A program made the translations under genes and the position numbers. 64,000 bases of DNA from Trametopsis cervina (taxonomy: Eukaryota > Basidiomycota > Agaricomycetes > Polyporales > Irpicaceae): positions 124,001 through 188,000 of the forward strand of contig MU278374.1 of the NCBI GenBank assembly GCA_022385755.1, written 5' to 3'. This document shows positions 49,070 through 61,783 of the stretch, one piece after another (within the stretch, counting starts at the first letter, position 1; each line of letters starts with the position of its first letter). Under the pieces are notes generated by a model. That model worked only from the letters and a program-made list of their open reading frames with translations, was not told where the DNA came from and ran no database searches.

Positions 49070-52000
49070 TGAGGTCAGCAAGTATGTCTTCGACGACCCT
49101 ATTTTTGTGTGTCTATGTTCACCCCAGTACCACCCAGGAGATCTCCTGCTGTGACGCCAATTCCCCCGTCCTACCACCCTGAGATGGTGTGTCTTGCCTA
49201 TGGCACCAATCCGACTCACTGCGCTCTCACGGCAATCTGGACGTCCCCATTGCTCTGTAGGACGTGGAGAGCGACGACTCGAAGGGCACACTCGGTTTCT
49301 ACTTCGCCCGTGGTAAAGACCGGGATGTAACAAAGAAAAAAGAAAAAGGTAGGAGCTTTTGGCAATCACTAACAAGCATATTGTGTCCATGAAACCCAAC
49401 GAGTATTACGAGTACCTCTGGTCTAGCTATCTTCAATGCGCAGGGCAAGCTGGTTACTCTCCTGCACTCCGGATGCCCCATGGCACGTTGAACTATCATG
49501 TTCGGAACCCCTGGTCACTACGTCTACGAGGTCGTCTTGGAACAGTACCGGTTTTTTCTCGCACTAAGTACAAGTATGACCATGACGCAACCGTAGCCTA
49601 ATATTTCGAAGGTCCCGCATCCACAATCGCCTCTGTTACCTCGGCACTTTCTACCCTATGGTTGTTGCGTTGGAAAATCGACCGTAAGGCTTGCGCCGTT
49701 GCGCGTGACTGCAGACAAAGTGGTGTAGAGCTATGGCGACTCGACGTGTACGTTATTTACCATCGTCATATGGTGGTTTGGAACGATATGTAGTATGTAT
49801 CTGTGAAACCGTAACTTCAATACATTGGTCGTGCAAGGCAAATACCTCGCGTAATATCAAGTGACACAATTTCCGACACAGCTGTGCGCGTACTTTATCT
49901 AGCAAGGTCATATCTGCGTGAGAATCTATTCCCGCTTTACAATGGCGAGATGATTTGCACGAAGATATACTACATCATAATTTTGGTTAATACGAAACGC
50001 ACAAATAACCGCGATGCTGTATCATAACGAGATGAAGAACTCATGCCTAATGAGCATATTAGAAGTTGCGTGTTTTACTTGTTCTTCGTTGCTGTGCGTA
50101 GGTCGGTTGTCAGTATGGAAGATGACGTATGGTGAACGCAGCGCTTACCAACTTCAAATTCGCCATCAAATACAGCTTTGGAGTCGCTCGCCCCCAAGGT
50201 CGTTTCTTTCTTTCAGCTGTCCTTCGTCACCATCCTGCGTCGCCAATGAAAATGATGTTAGCCAACTTGAATGTTGCATTCAACCAGATAGTCGTTGTGT
50301 GCTTCGTTGGCGTTCCGAAGAGTCTCCTCCGAGATCTCTCGCATACATCTACCAGACAATTTGGCTACTCTGGCGGGTTCCTGTGAGCTGTGTATACGCG
50401 ACCTAGAGTGCTATTCAATGCCAAAGAGCGCTATTGAGGTGAGCATAGCTTCAAAGATTACCCTGCTGGGGCCGCTAATCTTTCACTTTCAGAGACAGTT
50501 CCTATCACACCGGTGATACGAAGTGGTAGCAAGCCTCATTAATAGATCGAACCTAAACCTACATGCACCGCCAAAGAGACTCTCGCTGTCTTAATGGGTG
50601 CTCTCGATGACGCTCCTCGCACAGCTACATAGCGCTATAGCCAGCCGGCCGACCGTGGGTAATGTCAAACCTTCTTTTTGAATGACATACAAATCAATGA
50701 GCGCAACCGCCCAGCTTCAACTAGCTGGCCACTTTGACTATGGATATTGCCTCTCTGTTGAGTTTCTACTTATCTCGCAGAGACGCATACAACTCATTAA
50801 TCTCGCCACACTTCATTAGGACCGTCCAGTCGCTGGGTGATGGCTGTAGGTTTTCTGTGGAGGTGCAAACCATCTCTATTTATCATGGCGCAAGATATCA
50901 GTACGGATTGCTTCCGATGTGCCATCTTTCTATCTGCTTCTTGCACGACAAGGACGCAAGTTGTGAAGATTGCAGTACGCCGTATCTCATTCGTTCACCG
51001 AACAACGGCGTGCTCTGTTTACCACTACAGCCCAATCACTCGAAGTCCATCTCTGCCAGAATTCGCAAGTCATACCGATGGGCACCATGAGGCGTTCTAC
51101 GCCACTTTCAAATACTCGTCCGGTGGGTCCACCGTTGTGGCGGAGGCGCAAATAGTGCCTCTTGGCAGCTGGACCATCCTGACAATACTACATCTACCCA
51201 CAATGCAGAATGATCCCCAAGGTCAGCGTGCTTGCGCGGGGAAAACGGAGCTAACGTAAAGTGGAAACACAGCCAGCTGAAGAACACTGTCTAGACGCAG
51301 GCTGGTTGCAATCAGGCCACCCTCGGCAGCTGCGCCTGTAGGGCGGTATGTGGAGGGATCAATCCACCTGAAAGATTTCGGACGACGGTTCGGAGCAGAC
51401 GATCAATGCAACTCGAGTTCCCCAGCATCTACAGAAGCCGTTCGCTGATTGCTCTATCATCGACCAGATCACTTAATCTACGCAGATGCCAGTCCGATCT
51501 CAAGAGTTGTCTTCCGGCAAAGAGGCGCCATCTATGCAACTGTCATGCTCGAGAGAAGCTCGAGATGTAACATCTGTCTGGAAGTCTGGGTTCGTGGTCC
51601 CTTTCGCGAAAACGTCTCAAGTGAACGGATGTTGCAATGTCACCAAAGTCAAGTTCTCTTCCCCCGGCGTTTCAATCACGGGGACGATCCTGGACTCTCA
51701 ACCCACGACGCACAAATCTGACGGCTGAAGAAGGCTCAAGCCTGTTCCGAGAACATATGCAGTGACCTTTTGACACGCATAAACAGTCATCGTGGGTCTT
51801 CTGCTGTTGATCATGTCGCTGGGCTGACAAAGCACAGAGGCTTCTCTGCCCAACCTGCCAGATCCATGTCGCAATTGATGTCCTCGGCAGGCCCGATTGC
51901 CTGGTGTGCGATCCCTGCATATGAGCAGCTCTGCTCGGAATACGGTTGCATCCCATGTGCAGCCTCTGTCCGATGACAGCTTGTGTGCGCGTGGCTCAGG

Positions 52001-52600
52001 GTGAGCGACGCTTCGACGCCTTTTTCGCAGGTGCGATCGCCCAAGACAGAAATGATCCAAACGTGTTTACAGTGGCGGTGTTGACATCGAAGTGAGTGGC
52101 GAGAGAAACACCTTACTGCAATGTGGGCTTTCGCTCGTATAGTGAGAGTATGTCGTCGGAGGTGCAAATCCTTGCGACCGCACCCCGCGGCGCTGACCTG
52201 CATTGACCAGCTTTTCGCCGTTGAACAGCGCGGTGGCAGTGCCCGCACTCAGGTCTGTGCATTCGGTAATCCAAGAAATCTCCCATGAAGTCGACGTTCT
52301 GATTCCCTGCTCCCAACAGTCAGGTCAGTCACGAGGAAGCGCATCCTGCGTAGGGACGACATTTCGGTGACATCCCTCCTCGTCCGACCTGAATACAGTA
52401 CAGTAGCTCATCCCAATCCCAGAGCTGCATTACCAAAAGCGCGGGTCATCCTGCCGATGTCTGTCGCCCACACGCACGCAAGGGAGGCATCAGGCTCGTA
52501 CAGTCGAGTTGTCCGGATCGCAAGGCTGTGTTTGTTCACTGTTTACTGTTTACGTAGATCCAATAACAATAAACAATAAACAGAATCCGTCCCTGGCATG
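49070..52600. other. Gene-poor region with possible gene relics
   Basis: Protein-like pieces occur but do not join cleanly: VSMKPNEYYEYLWSSYLQCA (about 49390), MDIASLLSFYLSRRDAYNSL (frame 50740-51090), AFYATFKYSSGGSTVVAEAQ (about 51095), and a plus-strand frame at 51486-51728 ending SITGTILDSQPTTHKSDG. None is recognised. They may be one or two decayed small genes. Confidence 0.35.
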
Positions 52601-52694
52601 GCATTACGCACGAACAAGGCCGCGCGTGTCCGGCTGCAGAAACCACAGGAGTATCAATATCTCTGCGTAATGCGTAATGGAGCCGGGGGTGTCA

Positions 52695-52714
52695 GCATCC
52701 ATCCATCCATCCAT
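52695..52714. repeat. (CCAT)n microsatellite
   Basis: About five tandem CATC/CCAT units. A simple-sequence repeat with no coding context. Confidence 0.85.
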
Positions 52715-52836
52715 ACAATACAGTCCAGGAGCAAGCAGCCCGCGCGCTCCAGGATGCGTACTCATGTATGCGTCAGGCCCGCGGAGGGACGTCACCTATA
52801 CCTATCTGCCTGGCATAGCGCCATCAAACCCATAGA

Positions 52837-52860
52837 ACGGACGGACGGACGGACGGACGG
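52837..52860. repeat. (GGAC)n microsatellite
   Basis: About six tandem ACGG/GGAC units in non-coding DNA. Confidence 0.85.
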
Positions 52861-54265
52861 GGTGAAGTGAAGGCTGTACAGTACCGTACAGTAATGATCA
52901 TTGGACAACCATCCAACCCGCCCGTGCCCGTCCCATCCATCGTTGGCCAGCCCAGGCCTTGGTACTACCTTGTTGAGTATAGCTAGCTAGCGGTTGTCGT
53001 ATCGTGCATACATATCGGGCCCCGCGCCGTCCGCCCTTGATTTTGGTTTTGGAGAAGATCAAAATCCTTTCCCTAGTCCTATCCTTCAGTTCCCCGCCCA
53101 TCGCGCATCGCGCATCGCACGACGTCAACAGCTCAAATTTCTCCTGCCAGCCAACTTATCAGAGGGGCAGGCGTGCCGTATGTGTCATACCCCACGGTCA
53201 ACCACCTCGTTTATTCACCGGTGCGTACACCATTATCTAATGACTACATACACACAGTCTCCATGCCCCTACCCTCGCGACAGCCATTTTCTTTTCTTTT
53301 TCTTTTACACCTCCCCGCCACGCCCTGGGCTCCCTACACTACCTCGGGGGACGCAATTCCAGCGAACTGCGGCCCCATCTTCCTCCCTCCTCAATGATCA
53401 GCAAATCCAGAGCTAGTGGTTAGCGGTTAGTGAGTGCTGATTGATCACGACACGATCACCAAGCCCAGGGTGCTAGAGATCCCTGATATGCAGGACTCCC
53501 TGCTCCCCGTGAAGCCCGCGCCCGCGCGTCTAACGTAACAGGCACACACACGCGCACTGCGCAGTAAACTCTTGAGCTTGGGTACGCTAAGGTTGGCTAG
53601 TCTAGCGGTTGGCTTTGCTTTGCTTTGGGTGCGCCGCCGGCAACGACCCGATGGATGCTGTACGCCCGCTCTCACAGCTTTTTCTCATTCTCATTTCTCG
53701 TTCTCGTTCTCATGCTAGCCTAAAAATCTGCATTTTTTTTGCATCCTGCCTCCCTCCCTGCCGCCCGCCCGTTAGCCCCTATGTCGAATCTTCCTGGATC
53801 CTCGATCCGCGATCGCTTACGCACACCCGCACGTGAGCCCACCATCCTCTACATTCGATTAGCTGGAGCACGGGAGAAACGTGACGGTTGTTCAGCACGC
53901 TCCTCCTCCACCTGCACCTGCACCTCCACCATGCACGGAGAGACGGAGAGACGCCAAGCAGCGATCATGATCGTGAGAAGTCCCGCGGGCGCGCAGCGCC
54001 AGCGCCAGCGACGGAACATGCATCCGTTGATGGACCTTGCTTTGTGCTCCGTTGCTCCGTTGCGTTGCTGCTTATTGGTTGGCTGGCGAATTTGATGAGG
54101 GAGCCTCATTGGTTGGCTGGCGGACGGTGCTGGATTGGAACGTCCGCCGATGCAATGCGTGCAGCGCTGGGAGGGCGGGTAGAATATGCCTTCCAGACAG
54201 ACAAGGGCTCGATGCGCCGTTTTGCGCACTCATGCTCAGGAGCCCGACTGCGCCTCGCCTCGCCT

Positions 54266-54286
54266 CGTACAGTACAGTACAGTAAG
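54266..54286. repeat. GTACA tandem repeat (GTACAGTA cluster)
   Basis: Three overlapping copies of GTACAGTA-type sequence in tandem. The same word or its reverse complement recurs at about 52394, 52875-52894, 54592, 55978 and 56322. Confidence 0.7.
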
Positions 54287-56786
54287 AGCCGCGCATGCAC
54301 AGAATGCCACGGCAGCCGCGCTTTTACGCGTTTGCCTCCGCCTCCGCGCGCCACTAACCGACTGAGTGAGTGACTGGCTGAGCTATCGCTCTCCCCTGCC
54401 GCGTGGAAAGGCACTGATCGTATCGTATCGTCCCGGCGGCTTGCTTATGCAGACGGAGGGAAACCGAAAAACGTGCTTGGAGGTCAGATGATGCGTCGTT
54501 CGCCCAACAATATTATTATTCCACGCAGAGGCTGGATATACAAGCCTGACACAGCCCCTACGAAAACAGACGCATTTCCATGTCCATGTCCAGTACAGTC
54601 CAGCCGTCCGTCGAGAGCAGAGCGGTGCAGTGCACCGAGAAATCGTAATCGTAATGTCCTGCAAGCAAAACAGCCCCTTGTTTTGTATGACGTGAGTAAA
54701 GGCAGGTCGTAAATACGAGCTGTCACGGAATTCGGATAGGGTTGGGGTTGGGTGGGATGTTTATCATATCATATCATATCGCACCGCCCGCCTGGACGAG
54801 GAGCAGACCAGTGAGAGACCAGTGAGGACCATGAATATCTTCTGCGTCCGCCGCCGATCGCGCCCCCACGTGTGTATGCGTATGTCGCGCCAGCTCCGTC
54901 CGTCCGTCCATCCGTGCCTTCCTCCCTCGCCGCCCATGGCACAGCGGCGAAGAAAATTGAAAACGAAATCAAATCCGCGAGGAGATTTTATCCGCGGGCG
55001 GACGATCGTCATCCGTCATGGACGGGGGAGCCTGGACGCTGGGTTGGGTCGCTCGTCCATTCACCGCCGGTCCGTCCTCGACTCGATTGTTCTCGATCGT
55101 CTGGGCCGCCGACGATGATAATGGTTTTCGAAATTCCATCTCGTCTTGCACCGCCGTGGATTTTCAGGGCGCCCGAAGCATGGCTGTTGCTCTCTCTTCC
55201 TCCTGCTCTCTCCTTCTCGCGCTCGTTCGATCAAACTGATCGCGTTTTTGGGGTGGGACGATGCCGATGGGCAGCGGAGGCGGGTTGGGTTGGGTTGGTC
55301 GTTATCCTTTATCTATGGGCGGGCGACGACGGGTGCACGATTGCACGGTTGCACTGTCTGATGGCGCGGCGCTCATCCGAGACGTGGCCGTTCGGCGTTG
55401 GGGTGTGTGTGCACCACCACACTGAGTGCACAGTCGAGTCGAGTGCTGTGCTATCCGTGGGTGGTTATTTTGGGAGAGATGCGGAGCTCGGCGGATGGGA
55501 AGGGTTGGGGAGGGGAGCTGGAGGAGGCATTCGAGGGCTTATCACATTGCAAATATGATCGACCACATGAGCACATTGAAGACGAATGCGAGGGCGGGCG
55601 GGTGTGAATGGCTGGCTGCGTATCATTCATTCCCTTGCTGACCCAACCAAAGGCTTCACAAGTCCGTATGTCTGTCTGAGGTAGACGCAGACACTTGCGA
55701 GGAAACGCTGCTGGAATGCAGATGTACTATAGCACGACGTCCGATAGGCCGACGAGCGGCGAATGAGGACCCTGGGTGTATGCGGGGAGAGGGAGAGGGC
55801 GTCGCGATAAACGGAGGCCGTCGGCGGTCCGGTGAACTAAGAGCACGTGGCTATCGATGGGATCGGGGTGCAGCAAAGGATTGACATTCCCGAAAAGGGC
55901 AGGGTCGAGCGCCGTGGGAAGGCTGTGTGGTGGTGTGCTTCGTTGCCATCACACACGCGCTGGACATGCCTCGCTCTGTACTGTACCCGTCCGTCCGTCA
56001 GTCAACGTCAGCAAGAGGGCTGTGTGTGCAGATTTCCGTCCCCAGTCCATTTTTCGGACGTGCGAGGAGCGCGTGCACGGACGATGTGCAGTGGCGAGTC
56101 TGTTTGTGCGGCGGTTTGTGCTGCCAGTTCATGAAGGGAGCGGAAGTTGGGACGGGACGGACGGTGTGGGAGCGTGATCGGACAGGGAGCAGAACTCACT
56201 CGGGTCACGAGCTGGCCACGGTCTGTTTGTCCGACCGCGGAGAATTGGCTGAATGTTCGCACCGCGGCGGGCGACGGAGAGGCAGCGGTGATGCTAGTGC
56301 TTGATGATGACTGCCGTAGTAGTACAGTAATGTTAGTGTTAATGTCCGCGGTGAGTGAGTGAGCGAGTGTGTGTGTGTGACCCGCCGGCGAGAGCTGTCG
56401 TTCCAGGAAGCAAGAGACAGTGCAGGATCTGCGAGTACGCTGTTGGTGGTGTCGGGGCGGCAGACAGGATCAGAGTGGACGGAGCAGGCTATGCATTCTA
56501 GGCTGGGTGCGGACAGAGTCCGAGTGACTACTGGGTGACTGATTGACAATTGGCCTGATATTTGGCGGGTGATGCTGATCTGGCAGCCACGGCCGTGGCC
56601 TGCACGAGTCCGCCTATGGTAATTTCGGGCCATTCTCACCACCAATTTGCGACGATTCTGTCTCTCTGATTTGGCACCATCTGTGCAACACCGGCGAGTA
56701 ATCTGTGAGGGTGTGGTTTGTTTGTTTATTGGCGGCATGATGCACTATTGGCTGCTTGATGCACTGGCCAGTTGATGATGGGATGG

Positions 56787-57550
56787 ATCTCCCCCCTCCC
56801 TTCCCTTCCCGTGTGGTCGCTAACGCACTGACTGCACTCGCTCGCTCGCTTAACCACCGCTGCGCCCCATCACCCGGTGGCGACTCACTCGGAGCGCGTG
56901 TCCTGTTAAAGTCTCTGCTCGCTCGCGGCGACTCATCTTGCTCTTTTCCATCTCGGAGCGGTCGCGTTCTGTTCTCGCCTTCTTCCTCCTCCTCCTCCAT
57001 CATCCACACCTTATATTTAGTCAGTCGTCGCCGCACTCGACCACTCCTTTCCTTTTGCCTTACCCTTCCCACCACACCAACCACCCACCGCACCCCCCTC
57101 CTCGGCGTGCGGGCGACCTCTCACCCCCCTTCCCTAATATTGCACACACCCACCGACCCGGGTTCCACAGCCGCCCTCCCCTATTCGTACCCAGATAGAT
57201 AATCGGCCGTGCCAATTCGTTATTCTCGAATTTGCTTCCGTCCAACTCACCGCACACAAGCTTCGTTTATAACGCACACATTGTTTGTCCCCCCCATCCC
57301 ACACCCACCACCACCACCACCGCCTTTACGACGAGACTGCTGCTGCTGCTGGCCGTCCACCACGTTGCATTAAGGTGCGAGCTTCCGCCCCTTTCTCTCC
57401 TCCTTTCGCGCCCGGCCACTCACTCACCCGCATTGCTCCCCCCTCTCTTTCATTCCAGTTATACTCTACCCTGCACATATTCGCTTCTGTCTACCCAGCT
57501 CGCATCCGCGGCACACACAGCACCGCTCCCAACACCCTACACTCGCCCTA
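56787..57550 (+). promoter_or_regulatory. Long ATG-free pyrimidine-rich leader/promoter of STE12
   Basis: After the GGATGGATC near 56781 no ATG occurs on the plus strand until the start codon at 57551 (about 760 nt). The stretch is C/T-rich, with a TATATTTA word at about 57012. CT-rich tracts before transcription starts and ATG-free 5' UTRs are common in well-translated fungal regulators. The transcription start is probably between 57030 and 57300 (inference). Confidence 0.5.
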
Positions 57551-60500
57551 ATGACTACCCTACTCGCCCGTCAACCGCACCATTTCCCCATGTCCTCCTC
57601 CCCCTCCTCCTCCTCCTCCTCCTCCTCTACACACCCGCCTCCAAGATCGACCCTCGCACGCCCCTCCCATTCCTACACCGAAGACTATCCCTACCCCTCC
57701 CGCGACCCTCATGTCTCCCGATTCCCCTCCATGTACGACCCCACCAACAGCAACACCAACACCAACACAGCCCCGTCCTCTCTCCAGATCTCAACAGACA
57801 CGCACGCGCAGCACGAGCTCGAACTGGAGCTTGAAGAACAGACCGCGCACCCCTCGCGCATGCAGTCGCAGCTCCAGCGCATAGACGCAGCAGCATCATT
57901 AGAGACACAGACGCAGGCCGTGATGGGGATGGGGATGGGGATGGAACCCGAGTACCAGGCAAGTGGCAGCATGTCCATGTCCCTGTCCATGTCCCAGCAC
58001 TCCTCGCCCTCGCCCCCGCTCCCGCGCTCACGAGCGGGCTCAGTCGGGCTCGGGCTCGCCACGACGAGCTCCTTCAGCACGAGTTTCGAAGAAGGCCTCA
58101 GTCGGGCGCTCACGCACAAGGAGCGCGAGCTGCTGGCTCATCTCGATCGGCTCAAGTTCTTTCTCGCGACCGCCCCGTCGCGATGGAGCTCCGACTCCGG
58201 TGAACACCCCAGCGGTAGTGTCGGTGGAGGTGTTGGAGGTGGTGTTGGAGGGGGTATTGGTGGAGGGGGAGGGGACCCGAACGCATTACCCGTAGGCCAC
58301 CCGAACTCAGCACACCCCGCGCTGAACCGGTTCCTGCTCCCTAACTCGGAGTACGTGTCGTGTGTGCTCTGGGGGGGTTTGTACCATATCACGGGCACGG
58401 ACATCGTGCGCGCGCTCGTGTTCCGGTTCGAGGCGTTTGGACGCCCGGTGAAGAATATGAAGAAGTTCGAGGAGGGCGTTTTTTCGGATTTGAGGAACCT
58501 CAAGCCGGGCGTTGATGCGTGTCTTGAGGAGCCGAAGGTGCGTTCTCTTTCTTTCGATGTCTGTCTGCTTGGTTTGCGCGGCGGCACCGAGGGCGGGCAG
58601 CGATGTTGGCATAATCTGTCTGCCCCGTGCGGGCGACGACGTTTTCTGTGTGGTTGTCACGATCTGTCTGTCTGTTCTGCCCTGCCCAGTGCGAGCGTGC
58701 GTGCGTGCTTCTTCGGTGCTAACGTGAAATTGCATCATCACTCCGCAGTCGCCGTTCTTGGATTTGCTCTTCAAATACCAATGCATCCGTACGCAGAAGA
58801 AGCAGAAAGTCTTTTACTGGTGCGCATCCATCTCCCCGCCCGCCCTGTCGCTCGCGGAGATCGCGGTTGCTAACCAACCACCCTCCAATTTTATTTTATT
58901 TCGTTGATCGCGAATAACAGGTTCTCCGTCCCGCACGACAGACTGTTCCTCGATGCGCTCGAGCGGGACCTCAAGCGCGAGAAGATGGGGCTGGAGCCCA
59001 CGACCGTCATCACCGGCGAGCCCGCCCTGTCGTTCGTCTACGACGCCAAGCGCTCGCTCTACGACCAGTTCAGCAAGGCGACGGGCGGGGTCGACGGCGA
59101 GGGCGAGCTCGAGGCCGCCGTGCGCCGCGCGGACGAGGCCAAGTCCGTCGACGCCGACAGCGACAACGACATGCAGTCTGGCGCCTCGCATTCCGACGCG
59201 GAGCTCTCGTCGTCCGAGATGGACGCCTCCTCCTCCGATGCGGACGGCGAGCCATCGACGTCCGCCGCCGCGCGTCTCCCCCCCATCTCCAAGTCGAAGC
59301 CGTCCCTCACGGGCCCGAACTCGCCGTTCTTCTCTATGTTCTCGCTCTTCGAGGGCTCGCCGACATACAAGCAACGGCGCAAGAAGATCCCGAAACATCG
59401 CAGCCCCAGCGCGCTCGACGTCTCGTACGTCCCCGACGGCTCCGTCCCGCCCTCAGAGTACTACACCAACGGCGGGGGCATCAACAATGGCGGCATGCCG
59501 CAGCGGGGTGCGGAACCGCAGATAGACCGCTATGGACGGGACACGACGCGTCTCAGCGCGGCGGATATGTTCCTCGCACAGGCCCGCGGAGACTTTGGTC
59601 CCCAGAGCAACCCGGATCTGATTGCGTCGCAGAAGGAGCGCCAGCGGCGTGCTATGCAGGCTCGCGCCGGCCAGTACCCAGGGCTCGCTGCCCCCGTCCA
59701 CCATCACCCTCACGCCCATCCCTCGCACTCTCATCCTCATCAACACCCGCATGCGCATCCGCTACGAAGCTCGCCCGAGGCGGTCAACGTCTACCCAGGC
59801 CCGCGCGCCGACCAGCACCAGCGACACACCTACCCGCTGATGGCTGTTCCCCCTGAGCACGCCATGCGGTCCAACACGCAGCCGTTTGACGCCCAGGTAC
59901 GGGGTGGTGGTGGGACCTGGGCGACGGGTGCGGGTGCTGAGGCGATGTCGATGCGGACGAGGGCGTATGTGTGCCCGCTGTATTCGTGCGGACGCATATA
60001 CAGGCTCGAGGAGCAGCTCAAGAGACATCTGCGCTCGCATGTCCTTGAGAGGCCGTTTGAGTGCCAGAGGTGTAAGCGCCGTTTTGTGCAGCCGGATAAC
60101 CTTGCGCAGCACATGCGCACGCATATGCGCGTGGAAGAAGGCGCGATTGGGATCGGCGGGATGAGGCCGGAGGAGGAGGGGGGTGTGGAAGGCGAGGGCG
60201 GTGAGGAGCTTGATGGAGAGGCGTATCCCGGCATGGCGAATATTCCGGACACGACGAATTGCGTTATGGAGATCCAGGGCCAGGTACAGGAGGTGCAGGG
60301 CGATGAAGAGGGGCTCCTGATGCCCGTCGCGCCGCAGCAGCAGCAGCCCATTGCAGCCGCCCTTCCCGTCGATGACGTGCAGGAGATCTACTACACGGAC
60401 ACCAACACCGTCGGCGTCATCCAGCAGTCCCCACCCGAGTTCGTGCACGACTCGCCGAACCACTGGAACATGATCCGCTCGCACCCCAGTCCTGCGTTCA

Positions 60501-61153
60501 GCACCATCAGCATGCCCTCGCCCAACATGGGCGCGTCGTATGCGCATGTGAGCGACTACGTATCCATGTCGGCGCCTGCGAACAAGGCGGTGTTCGACCA
60601 TTCCGCGATCTACCCTCCGACCGTGTCAGAGCTCAGCAGCGGCCCAGGGCCCATCCGCCGTCACCGAAGCGCGACTCCGTCCATGAGCCGCTACAACGAG
60701 ACCGCCAGGAGGCCCTTCACCGCGACGGAGGGTTCTGCAACGCGGTCTTACCACCCCTACGCCCTCGCCGCCCACTCCGCCGACTCGAGTCCCCTCAGCT
60801 ATAATGTCCCACTCGGATACGACAACTCCCCGCAGATGGTCAACCTGAGCCGGTCCTCAAGCCATTCGCGGTCGAGCTCGGCGAGCGGACATCACCTCCA
60901 GGACCAGATGAACCAGATGCTCAACCTGGACCACCTCGAGCCCGAGTCTGTCGTCGTCCCCGGCTTCGCGCACCCCGCGGTCGGCCAGCCGACGGGCTAC
61001 GGCGAGCTGTACCGCACGGACTCGCCGATGCAGTTCGCGGGCGCGCCCAGTTCTTATGAGGTCGAGACGACGGGCATGTTCCATATGTCCATGGACGAGC
61101 CGCACGCGCGCGTCGGCTCGCTCGACCCGGCCTATTTCACGCACGCGTTATAA
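57551..61153 (+). CDS. STE12: Ste12-like transcription factor with two C2H2 zinc fingers
   Basis: Ste12 is the nuclear target of the pheromone/filamentation MAPK pathway. Three exons (57551-58537, 58749-58819, 58921-61153) give 1,096 residues. Residues 1-250 are low-complexity (poly-Ser, Asn-Thr, GMGMGM, Gly-Val repeats). The STE homeodomain-like DNA-binding domain spans all three exons: YVSCVLWGGLYHITGTDIVR, ALVFRFEAFGRPVKNMKKFE, EGVFSDLRNLKPGVD, SPFLDLLFKYQCIRTQKKQK, VFYW|FSVPHDRLFLDALERD. A long linker has a His/Pro tract (about 59697-59760). Two C2H2 fingers follow at about 59968-60124 (YVCPLYSCGRIYRLEEQLKR, FECQRCKRRFVQPDNLAQHM), as in basidiomycete Ste12-alpha types and absent from yeast Ste12. 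The C-terminus is disordered and ends PAYFTHAL. Confidence 0.95.
57595..57628 (+). repeat. (TCC)n trinucleotide run encoding poly-Ser
   Basis: About nine TCC codons in a row encode the serine run near the Ste12 N-terminus. Likely length-polymorphic. Confidence 0.85.
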
Positions 61154-61783
61154 GCAGCAGCACGAAGCACAGCACGAATGCATTTACTTTTTTCAAAAGT
61201 GCAACTTTATCGTACCGTACCCTCCTCGATATTTAATCGCTAATCTACTTTGCGCCTAATCACACCCTCATATCATCGCTCGCTGTATCAAGTCTCGGTC
61301 CCTCCCTTTCTTTATCATCGCATCCTATCCCATATCCATATGGGCCGCGACCGACGCGCTGGTTATACGGACGTCCGCCGGGCCCGCCCTCTCATTCTCA
61401 TGTCATTTATTTTATTCGGTGTTGGGCCGATCCCTCCCAATGCTTGTATACAAATAGCTAACTGTTCTTTCGGGCTCTTGTTTTACTACAGCGTATATTG
61501 TGTTTCTTATATCTCATCTATTTGCGGATCTATTCTTTTCTGGATTCGATGGTCGTGTAGCGTTCCCTCCTGTCTTTAGCTTTTTTGCTATAGGGCTTAA
61601 GTAAATATATGTCTATGCTTTCTATGCATGCTCTGTCTGCTTTGCAGTGGGATCGTTGCTCGAGAGTGATTGCTATTTCAAAAATATTATACAGCTTTCT
61701 CCTCATTTGCTTTGCGCCAGGTCGAGCCTTGTGATGCAGATGTTCTACTGTGGATGTTCTACTTTACATTGCGCTCAATCGAG
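61154..61783. other. Convergent intergenic 630 bp
   Basis: 3' UTRs of STE12 (plus) and VPS36 (minus). AT-rich, pyrimidine-rich, with no supported frame. Confidence 0.5.

Larger units (their letters stand above)
52601..56786. other. Gene-free upstream region of STE12 with simple repeats
   Basis: No frame has splice or family support. The region is rich in simple repeats and repeated short words: CCAT at 52695-52714, GGAC at 52837-52860, CGCATCG near 53097-53122, TTCTC(A/G) at 53681-53715, TCATA near 54762-54780, and GTACAGTA (see separate entries). Long plus-strand open frames around 54872-55558 have no coding-like composition. Confidence 0.5.

Noticed and set aside
52837..52860. GGAC repeat considered as a CRISPR-like or centromere-like array
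   Set aside because: Plain tetranucleotide microsatellite without spacers; CRISPR arrays do not occur in fungal nuclear DNA.
54872..55558. 228-codon plus-strand frame upstream of STE12
   Set aside because: Begins at a non-ATG or weak start, contains microsatellite-like sequence, has no recognisable domain and no supporting splice sites.
59762..60601. 279-codon minus-strand frame within STE12
   Set aside because: Antisense shadow of the GC-rich STE12 exon; the sense strand has clear C2H2 fingers here.
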